A stretch of DNA of 12,005 nucleotides from JBLHHI01 sp047614125 (GTDB lineage Bacteria; Bacteroidota; Bacteroidia; NS11-12g; UBA9320): assembly GCA_047614125.1 (NCBI GenBank), contig JBLHHI010000103.1, positions 1 through 12,005 on the forward strand, read 5' to 3'. Position numbers and translations under genes: made by a program. Under the pieces are notes generated by a model that made no database searches, had not been told where the DNA came from, and was given only the letters and a program-made list of their open reading frames with translations. Shown one piece after another: positions 6,125-12,005 of the stretch; the first letter of the stretch is position 1; the number at the start of each line of letters is the position of its first letter.

Positions 6125-6940
6125 TTAATTAACAACGGCATTCACAGCTGCAACTAAACCTTGAGCATTTTTAACCCAAAGAACAGTAACTACACGCAAA
6201 TTTTCAGTTTTCCAAGAACTCTGAACGAAGTCACCAAAAGTCATTTTGTCAACGTGTCCTTTAGGCTTAGTACCAATAGGAAGAGCATCGCCAGTGACGT
6301 TTGAAGACAACTTCATGCGAAGAATGTGGTTAAACTCAGAAATAGTTTCACCTGAACTGGCTTGTTTAGCCATTAATTTGTCTTCGATTAAATAGCAACC
6401 AACGCTGTATTCTAAATCGGTTTCCGCAAAAAATTCTGCACTAACGGCAACGCTCACAGCACCATTTTCGAAAACAGGTTTTACCAATAGATTGGCTTGT
6501 GGTGTCTTAGCTAAATTGGTTGAGATAAACCCGTCTAAGGTTGTTTCCATGGTTGTTCCACCACTAACCGATTGGAATTGGTCTCCATTTCCACCAACAA
6601 ACATGGTAGGAACGGCACTAATACCAAAGGCGGCTGCCATTGCATTTGCATCAGCGTTATTGAAGGGATCCTTAACAGAAGCACTTTGATTCAACTGACT
6701 GGAAACATATATAAACTTGTCTCCGTATTTGTTACTCATATTTTTTATGGCTGGTTTACCATAGGCGCCACAAGGTCCACACCAGTTGCCTGAGAAATAG
6801 AAACCTACTGCTTGTTGAGTTTCTGCAGTAATAAAACCACTTCCTCCACCAGTACCGCCTGGGGTAGGGGTTACGGCGTCGTCTTTACATGAAACAAAGA
6901 ACATGCTGGAAGCCATTGCTAGAATTAAAATCTTTTTCAT
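6125..6940 (-). CDS. Thioredoxin-fold, Omp28-like lipoprotein
   Basis: A 271-residue predicted lipoprotein. A short hydrophobic leader ends in the lipobox FFVSC with Cys18 as the lipidated residue; a Gly/Thr/Pro-rich linker follows to about residue 36. The thioredoxin domain (about 38-145) has NWCGPCG with the CGPC active site at 54-57 and the cis-proline loop AVPT with Pro111. The C-terminal half (about 150-271) carries features of the Bacteroidota Omp28 group, including YLIEDKLM and FNHILRMKL. CGPC is the thioredoxin-type redox centre, so thiol exchange in the periplasm or at a membrane is likely; the partner is unknown. It starts 49 nt after the purM stop with no terminator and no recognisable promoter between, so co-transcription with purM is likely although the functions look unrelated. 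A strong terminator follows. Confidence 0.88.
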   Translation of the reverse strand: MKKILILAMASSMFFVSCKDDAVTPTPGGTGGGSGFITAETQQAVGFYFSGNWCGPCGAYGKPAIKNMSNKYGDKFIYVSSQLNQSASVKDPFNNADANAMAAAFGISAVPTMFVGGNGDQFQSVSGGTTMETTLDGFISTNLAKTPQANLLVKPVFENGAVSVAVSAEFFAETDLEYSVGCYLIEDKLMAKQASSGETISEFNHILRMKLSSNVTGDALPIGTKPKGHVDKMTFGDFVQSSWKTENLRVVTVLWVKNAQGLVAAVNAVVN

Positions 6941-6989
6941 ATCTGTATACTTCTTTTTTTAAAGGGTGCCCGAATATATATATTAGTTT

Positions 6990-8153
6990 CTAATTTTTCC
7001 ATGATATGACCCCGTTGGAGGTCATTATTTCTAACTCTTTACAATTGGATTGCTCGGTATGCCCAATTCTCTTGGCATCGATGCCAAATTCCTTGACCAG
7101 AGAAATCAAATGATCGGCTTGATTTTCATCGATGTACACTTCCAAACGATGGCCCATATTGAATACTTCCATCATCTCTCGATCCGTACTTCCGGATTGC
7201 TTTTGAATGTGATTGAAAAGTGGGCATTTAAAGAGATCGTTTTTAACCACTTTTACGGGTGCATCCAAAAAGTGCATCACCTTGGTTTGCCCACCACCCG
7301 TGCAATGAATCATTCCATGAATGTTGGAACGCATTTCGCTAAAAATTGTATGTACCACTGGAGCATAGCTCCGGGTTGGGGAGAGTACGGCTTTGCCCAT
7401 GTTAACCGGCAAATCATCCGCAACGTCGGTAAGAAGAAAGGATCCAGAATAAACCAAATCTTCTTCTACCTCTGGATCAAAACTTTCCGGATATTTATCT
7501 CGATAGGTCTTGTTAAAAATATCGTGGCGTGCAGAGGTAAGCCCGTTGCTTCCCATGCCGGCATTGTACGAAGTTTCGTAGCTGGCTTGACCAAAGGAGG
7601 CAAGGCCCACAATGGTTTGGCCCGAACGGATTTTATTCTCTAAAATGTTCGATCGCTTTGTTCGAGCCGTTACTGTGGAATCAACGATAATCGTGCGCAC
7701 CAGGTCTCCCACATCCGCCGTTTCACCGCCGGTTTGTATAATCTCTAAGCCGTGTTGCTGCATGGATTCACAAAATTCATTGGTGCCTTCTATTATGGCA
7801 GCAATCACTTCGCCAGGAATGCGGTTTTTATTTCGACCTATGGTTGAGCTCAGTAAGAATTGGTTGGTAACACCTACGCAAAGCAGGTCGTCGAGGTTCA
7901 TCACGATGGCATCTTGCGCAATGCCCTTCCAAACCGATAAATCACCCGTTTCTTTCCAATACAAATAAGCCAACGACGATTTGGTGCCGGCTCCATCTGC
8001 ATGCATGATGTTACAATGCTCAAGGCTCCCTCCTAAAAAGTCGGGAACTACCTTGCAAAAAGCATTTGGGAACAGTCCTTTATCTAGCTTGGAAATCGCC
8101 TTGTGAACGTCTTCTTTCTTAGAACTTACCCCTCTTTTTGCGTACCGATTCAT
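6990..8153 (-). CDS. purM: Phosphoribosylformylglycinamidine cyclo-ligase (AIR synthetase) PurM
   Basis: A 387-residue enzyme that closes the imidazole ring of purines: FGAM plus ATP gives AIR. It is cytosolic, the fifth step of de novo purine synthesis. Visible PurM features are the N-terminal NRYAKRGVSSKKEDVHKAI, the DGAGTKS loop (53-59) for ATP/phosphate, TGGETADVGD (141-150), MGSNGLTSARHD (200-211), LSPTRSYAP (257-265), GGGQTK (286-291) and FNMGHR (331-336). These and the length (against about 345 in E. coli PurM) fit the longer Bacteroidota subgroup. The ATG at 8153 is preceded by a good promoter. No other pur gene is visible here, so the pathway is scattered in this genome. The long plus-strand frame opposite (7050-7643) is a shadow. 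Confidence 0.97.
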   Translation of the reverse strand: MNRYAKRGVSSKKEDVHKAISKLDKGLFPNAFCKVVPDFLGGSLEHCNIMHADGAGTKSSLAYLYWKETGDLSVWKGIAQDAIVMNLDDLLCVGVTNQFLLSSTIGRNKNRIPGEVIAAIIEGTNEFCESMQQHGLEIIQTGGETADVGDLVRTIIVDSTVTARTKRSNILENKIRSGQTIVGLASFGQASYETSYNAGMGSNGLTSARHDIFNKTYRDKYPESFDPEVEEDLVYSGSFLLTDVADDLPVNMGKAVLSPTRSYAPVVHTIFSEMRSNIHGMIHCTGGGQTKVMHFLDAPVKVVKNDLFKCPLFNHIQKQSGSTDREMMEVFNMGHRLEVYIDENQADHLISLVKEFGIDAKRIGHTEQSNCKELEIMTSNGVISWKN

Positions 8154-8170
8154 ATGATTTGGATTTTGGG

Positions 8171-8202
8171 CAAAAATAGACTTAACAATTATGAATTATA
8201 AA
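8171..8202 (-). promoter_or_regulatory. purM promoter (TTTA-N20-TATTTTTG)
   Basis: On the minus strand TATTTTTG (8178-8171) matches the Bacteroidota -7 consensus TAnnTTTG exactly. TTTA (8202-8199) lies 20 bases upstream where the -33 TTTG is expected, matching three of four bases. Initiation near 8165 would leave about a dozen bases before the purM ATG. No purine-repressor or riboswitch-like structure is visible. Confidence 0.5.
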
Positions 8203-8388
8203 TTTTGAATGTTGAATTGAAATTTATCTCGAGCGAGGCATTGTTCATTATTTGAAATTGTAGAATATTTCCAATGGAGGCCCGAAATATAGACCAATCA
8301 AAGAATTTCCCGAATTACATTCCTGAATATGTTACGAATACGCCAATTCCATTCGCCGCAGCGAACATCATTCAAAATTCAAAATTCC
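8201..8388. repeat. ~190-bp segment bounded by imperfect inverted repeats
   Basis: The left end AATTTTGAATGTTGAAT (8201-8217) is complementary to the right end ATTCAAAATTCAAAATT (8370-8386) at 16 of 17 positions. The enclosed ~150 bp has no gene. AT-rich ATTCAAAATTC strings are common dispersed sequences in Bacteroidota intergenic DNA, in my recollection. The segment could be a small non-autonomous element or a chance pairing of two such strings. It lies between the purM promoter and the 3' end of the PorE-like gene. Confidence 0.4.
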
Positions 8389-8406
8389 TTGCAGGCAGGC
8401 ATGGCA

Positions 8407-10971
8407 TTATTCATCCACCATATCTTCTTTCTTCAAGTAGAGCTTATCGCCCCGTATTTCTATGTCGAGGTAGTCGTTAAAGACTCCCCCACCTATTTCG
8501 TCGCCTTTATCGTCATCCACCATCTTACATCGAACTTTGGTTAACGTTATGCCATCTAATTCAAGTTCAGCAATCTTAAAGTTCCGGCTGTATAACTTCG
8601 TTCCATCGCTTAACTTAATCTTATCAGGGCCATCGCTAAAGTCGGAAACCTTGATCTTTCCTGCCTTCAACAACTGCTCTACCGTAGATTGTTTCATCTG
8701 CACCCGAGTACCATCGATGTTAAATTCAAACTTGATTCGTTTCTTATCAATCGAACCTTCCATGTAGAATTTGTCGCGTCGAGTAGTCATGTTAACGATG
8801 TCGTACATCTTAGCAACACGAATTAGTTCGGCTTCTTCTTCCTGACGTTGTTTTTCTTCTTCGATGGCTTTGATTTCTTTTTCGTATTCACTGCCGTGAT
8901 TTTTAATGAAATCTTTACGAGCGGTAATGATTACTTCACTGTAAATGACAGACTCGCCCATAGCAACTTGATTGGTATCTTGAACCTCTGGGTTACTCCA
9001 TTTAAATTCATAACGGCAGTTTACAACCTTAACCGTGGTTCTTCTGTTTTCTTGATGTTTCTCTTCGGTACACGGAACTTTAATGTTTCCTTCACATGCA
9101 CATTCATTTACCAATAAAGATTCGCCATAACCACGTGCTTCCAAACGGAAAGGATTGATTCCCGATTTTAAGATGTAGGCCACTGCACTATCGGCTCTAC
9201 GTTGAGAAAGTGCACGGTTGTATTCGTAAGTAGCTCTACAATCCGTATGAGAGCCAAGTTCTACGCTCATTTTTGGATAACGCTTTAACGTGGCAATCAA
9301 GCCATCCAACACCTTCATGCTTTCTGCACGTAAAAAGGCCTTGTCTAAATCGTAATAAATTGGGAGAACAAATACGTCGTCGCACTGATTTTCTAAACAG
9401 AAATCTTTTTGGAACTCCGTGCTTACTTCCAGTCCAACAGTCGAAAGTTCTTTCGGTTTGGCATCGTAGAAATAATCTTCTCGCTTCGAAACATTTATTT
9501 CATAGTTCACGCCAACTTTCAATGGAGCCTCATAAAATCCTTTGGCATCGGTATACAAGCGAATTTTAGTAGAATCATTATCGTTACTAATTTCAACAAA
9601 CGCCCCTTCAATAGGAAGGCTGTTATCGCAATTGGTAACCGTTCCTTTTACCAAAATAATGAGCGGCGTCATGCTAAACTCATAGATGTCGTCGTCTCCA
9701 CGATCTCGATCTGAGGTAAAGAAACCATGCTCCTTATCATCATCGATTAAGATGCCAAAGTCGTCGCTGTTTGAGTTTACCGGACATCCCATATTGGTTG
9801 GGTTTTCCCAGTCGGTTGGACTTTCACTTTTTGGAGCCGAATAAAAGATGTCCAAACCACCCAAGGTTACGTGCCCGTCGGAGGAAAAGTAAAGACTTCC
9901 ATCTGCATGAACAAAGGGGAATTTTTCATCTCCTGTGGTATTAATAGTTGGACCTAAGTTTATTGGAGTACTCCACGTTTTACCTCGTCGAACAAAGTTA
10001 ACCACGTAAATATCTTTCGTTCGCTCTCTTCCTATCTTGTCGCCATCTTGGTAACTTCCTTCCATGTCACTTACAAAGTAGAGCTGAGACTCATCTGGCG
10101 ATAAAGCTGGATGGCCACAGTTAAACTTGTCGCTGCAAAACGGAAGGGGTTCCGGAGAAACTTCCCATTGGTCGCCACGTTTCTTGGCTTCATATATTTT
10201 ACAGGTGGTATCTTTTCCATTCGTTCCACCGCATTGGGTGAAATACATGGTGGAGTATCGTCGGTCGAAGGTCATTGCGCCATCGTTGTAATCGGTAAAT
10301 TCTTTAACCAAAACGGGTTGCTGCCATTTTTCTCTACCTCTTCGGCCTTCAAAGGTTGTGATCCAAATATCCTCCATGCCTCTGCCAGTCCATTTAAACT
10401 GTTTCTTGCTGGTGCCTTCTGGTCGGTCGGAAGTAAACATTATGCTCTTGTGTTTGCGATCCGCATATCTTGGAACTCGATCGTCGATCTTACTTTCGTT
10501 GGCAGGTTTAAAGGCTTCAATGATGTAACGTGTTGATTTATCGGCACATTTTAAGGCCAATTCACAGCCGTCTATTCGCTTGTCAACGTCGGGGTCGGTT
10601 GGATTAATTTTTTTATATTCTTTTAGAGACTCTAGCGCTTCAACGTATTGCCCTTCTTCCATAAGCATCTCCGTCTTTCGGAAGTACACAGCCGCATCCT
10701 TACGGCCATACTGGATGGCTTTGGCGTACATTTTCAAAGCTTTCTTACTGTTGTGGTTGTATCGATACGATTCCCCAGCCTTGAACGAAACATCTTGCTT
10801 TTGCTCTTTCGTGAGATCGCCCTTAAGCACTTGCTCGTACATATCGGCGGCAACCCCATATGCTCGCAACTGATAATTCTTGTTGGCTTCTTGCAATGAA
10901 GGCTTGCATCCGTAGAGCATGCCGATCATCAGAAAGATGACAATGGAAAATTTCTTGTTCACAAAATTCAT
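8407..10971 (-). CDS. PorE-like OmpA-family lipoprotein with an extra retropepsin-like C-terminal domain
   Basis: An 854-residue predicted lipoprotein: hydrophobic leader and lipobox LYGC with Cys22. Domains in order: TPR-like helices (about 25-130); a WD40/PD40-type propeller (about 165-435) with repeated (L/M)YF-type strands followed by SD at about 177-182, 241-245, 297-302, 360-365 and 416-421; a carboxypeptidase-regulatory-like domain (about 440-505); an OmpA peptidoglycan-binding domain (about 535-652) with Asp577 in SHTD and Arg592 in LSQRRADS. This order matches PorE of the type IX secretion system. A charged probable coiled coil (about 686-722) and a further domain (about 730-849) are extra; the latter resembles a clan AA retropepsin-like unit but has IDGT at 752-755 where DTG is expected. 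It probably anchors to outer membrane and peptidoglycan. No other secretion gene is adjacent, so a secretion role rests on architecture alone. Confidence 0.92.
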   Translation of the reverse strand: MNFVNKKFSIVIFLMIGMLYGCKPSLQEANKNYQLRAYGVAADMYEQVLKGDLTKEQKQDVSFKAGESYRYNHNSKKALKMYAKAIQYGRKDAAVYFRKTEMLMEEGQYVEALESLKEYKKINPTDPDVDKRIDGCELALKCADKSTRYIIEAFKPANESKIDDRVPRYADRKHKSIMFTSDRPEGTSKKQFKWTGRGMEDIWITTFEGRRGREKWQQPVLVKEFTDYNDGAMTFDRRYSTMYFTQCGGTNGKDTTCKIYEAKKRGDQWEVSPEPLPFCSDKFNCGHPALSPDESQLYFVSDMEGSYQDGDKIGRERTKDIYVVNFVRRGKTWSTPINLGPTINTTGDEKFPFVHADGSLYFSSDGHVTLGGLDIFYSAPKSESPTDWENPTNMGCPVNSNSDDFGILIDDDKEHGFFTSDRDRGDDDIYEFSMTPLIILVKGTVTNCDNSLPIEGAFVEISNDNDSTKIRLYTDAKGFYEAPLKVGVNYEINVSKREDYFYDAKPKELSTVGLEVSTEFQKDFCLENQCDDVFVLPIYYDLDKAFLRAESMKVLDGLIATLKRYPKMSVELGSHTDCRATYEYNRALSQRRADSAVAYILKSGINPFRLEARGYGESLLVNECACEGNIKVPCTEEKHQENRRTTVKVVNCRYEFKWSNPEVQDTNQVAMGESVIYSEVIITARKDFIKNHGSEYEKEIKAIEEEKQRQEEEAELIRVAKMYDIVNMTTRRDKFYMEGSIDKKRIKFEFNIDGTRVQMKQSTVEQLLKAGKIKVSDFSDGPDKIKLSDGTKLYSRNFKIAELELDGITLTKVRCKMVDDDKGDEIGGGVFNDYLDIEIRGDKLYLKKEDMVDE

Positions 10972-11000
10972 TCGTACTTGATTTGAAGTCTACTAATCGC

Positions 11001-11032
11001 CAAAAATCAACAATATTCAGCCCATTTCCAAA
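11001..11032 (-). promoter_or_regulatory. Promoter of the PorE-like gene (TTTG-N20-GATTTTTG)
   Basis: On the minus strand TTTG (11032-11029) is followed after exactly 20 bases by GATTTTTG (11008-11001). This matches the Bacteroidota -33/-7 arrangement TTTG...TAnnTTTG with one mismatch (G for the first T). Transcription would begin near 10995, giving an untranslated leader of about 24 bases before the ATG at 10971. Confidence 0.55.
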
Positions 11033-11490
11033 ATAAATTTAATATGCTGAGTTCTATTAATCCTTTAAAATTCCGATTTGTATTGAACCCATTGGGCTAG
11101 GAGAAAACATGTAGGTTTATTAATATAAACCGAATGGATTCAACGAAGCCAATTTGGCATCTTTTACAAATGCTCTTTTTACACTTATGTATGGCGATTT
11201 TCATCGTACTAATTACTCGAAAAAGTTTGCCTTTTTTTTATAATTCTCATTAGATAATCACCCTTTACAAGCGTTCTTAATTTTAAAAAATAATCGAACT
11301 CCAGTTCATCATTTATTTTGGTGAGAGCTAGATTTTTAGCTGTTATGACTCATTGACGAGGAGTAGGGGTGGATGGTTGGGCAAACTTCGAAATTAATTT
11401 CACCAAAGTGATGTGAGGGATGAAACGCATTCTAAAAGAAGTGCTGCTTGGAAACGAAATTTGCGGAACCTCAAACCTGAAAAAGTGTGA

Positions 11491-11526
11491 CAAAAGAAAA
11501 GGCGCAAAATGTTTCGTTTGCGCCTT
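11491..11526 (-). terminator. Terminator of the type III glutamine synthetase gene
   Basis: AAGGCGCAAA (11499-11508) and TTTGCGCCTT (11517-11526) are perfectly complementary over 10 bp around an 8-base loop. On the minus strand the stem is followed by TTTTCTTTTG, a near-continuous T run (11500-11491). It sits about 30 nt past the glutamine synthetase stop, in the correct orientation to end that transcript. Confidence 0.85.
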
Positions 11527-11557
11527 GTTCTTTAGCATAAGTAATCAAAATTATGAC

Positions 11558-12004
11558 TTATCTCATGTGGAGCATTTCCCGGTATTTTGGAAGGCCCCAT
11601 AAATTATCATCGATCAAGCGTTCTAGTTTGTCGCCGTGGTAACGTATGTCGTCAAATTCAATCTTAACCTTGTTGCAATACGCATCGGCTCGCTTAACAA
11701 TGTCTTCAATTTTATTGGCGTCTTTACGCGCTTCCACCATTCGATCTACACGGGTTTTAAGCTCGTTGGCATGGGTGCTCACTTCTTTCAAAACTTCCAC
11801 CGTACTTTGAATTTCTTTCTTCCCTAATCCGCTTGCTTTCATTGAGTTAATGGTGTCCGCACACATTTTTTGATAGCTAATTACAGCGGGTAAAATGCTG
11901 GTATATACCATTTCATCGATGATTCTGCCTTCGATCTGAATTCGTTTTGTGTAATCCTCCATCTTAATGTGATAGCGGGCATGAAGTTCTTCTTTTGATA
12001 AAAC
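11558..12004 (-). CDS. glnN: Glutamine synthetase type III (GSIII), C-terminal part (5' end outside window)
   Basis: The minus-strand frame stays open through the right edge; codons upstream of ATG 11962 read VLSKEELHARYHIK and belong to the same protein, so that ATG is internal. The 148 visible residues match the helical C-terminus of type III glutamine synthetases: KEELHARY, an IEGRIIDEMVYTSILPAV helix, a long charged coiled-coil-like stretch, and the terminal LWGLPKYREMLHM, close to the family's usual LWPLPKYREMLF ending. The full enzyme is about 700-730 residues, forms a large dodecamer and makes glutamine from glutamate, ammonia and ATP. It is widespread in Bacteroidota. None of the catalytic core is in the window. 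A clear terminator follows; its own promoter is outside. Confidence 0.9.
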   Translation of the reverse strand, partial: VLSKEELHARYHIKMEDYTKRIQIEGRIIDEMVYTSILPAVISYQKMCADTINSMKASGLGKKEIQSTVEVLKEVSTHANELKTRVDRMVEARKDANKIEDIVKRADAYCNKVKIEFDDIRYHGDKLERLIDDNLWGLPKYREMLHMR

Positions 12005-12005
12005 A

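Larger units (their letters stand above)
10972..11557. other. AT-rich intergenic region, no secure gene
   Basis: Between the PorE-like gene and the glutamine synthetase gene (both minus strand) lie about 586 bp without a recognisable protein. The left edge holds the PorE-like promoter. A perfect 7-bp hairpin, GGTTTAT-TAAT-ATAAACC, is at 11114-11131. A 39-codon frame on the plus strand (11134-11253) begins two bases after it. The right edge holds the glutamine synthetase terminator. The remaining short frames at 11350-11602 overlap that terminator and look spurious. Confidence 0.6.

Noticed and set aside
7050..7643. A 197-codon plus-strand open frame
   Set aside because: It lies wholly opposite purM, which has full family motifs; the translation has no recognisable domain. 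Treated as an antisense shadow.
10111..10536. A 141-codon plus-strand open frame
   Set aside because: Opposite the propeller region of the PorE-like gene with no domain features; a shadow.
11350..11602. Two short frames on opposite strands
   Set aside because: Both overlap the perfect terminator hairpin of the glutamine synthetase gene, and one runs into that gene's coding region.

Overview
The window looks like chromosome from a low-GC Bacteroidota, most likely the Flavobacteriales or a near relative. The evidence is: three upstream regions matching the Bacteroidota promoter -7 consensus TAnnTTTG; no clear Shine-Dalgarno sequences; a PorE-like lipoprotein (TPR, beta-propeller, carboxypeptidase-regulatory and OmpA domains) of the kind linked to type IX secretion; an Omp28-like thioredoxin lipoprotein; a Bacteroidota-style PurM; and the C-terminus of a type III glutamine synthetase. 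No phage, plasmid, transposase, CRISPR, tRNA or rRNA signal was seen.

Layout. Plus strand, left part: the C-terminal part of an MBOAT O-acyltransferase entering from the left edge (2-598), a secreted papain-fold C1B/bleomycin-hydrolase-like peptidase (714-1922), and a long Cys/Met-metabolism-type PLP enzyme with an unassigned N-terminal region of about 230 residues (2498-4372). The PLP gene lies between two repeat-rich intergenic regions (1923-2497 and 4373-5017). These carry three same-orientation copies of a roughly 79-bp stem-forming element, plus fragments of CGCAAAG-type and ATCTGTG-type dispersed repeats.

Minus strand, right part, in order of transcription from the right: the glutamine synthetase III C-terminus with its own terminator (11499-12004); an apparently gene-free AT-rich stretch (10972-11557) holding the promoter of the next gene; the 854-residue PorE-like lipoprotein (10971-8407); purM (8153-6990) followed 49 nt later by the thioredoxin-fold lipoprotein (6940-6125), probably one transcript ended by a strong terminator (6075-6104); then rlmN (start best placed at 6049, not 6091; end 5018) with its own promoter immediately after that terminator.

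The genes are mostly housekeeping (purine synthesis, nitrogen assimilation, rRNA methylation) mixed with envelope and secreted functions (O-acylation, secreted peptidase, two lipoproteins), and they do not form one pathway. The points most worth a second look are the extra C-terminal domain of the PorE-like protein, which resembles a retropepsin-like (clan AA) fold with its catalytic DTG triad changed to DGT, and the PLP-enzyme gene bracketed by direct copies of a structured repeat.
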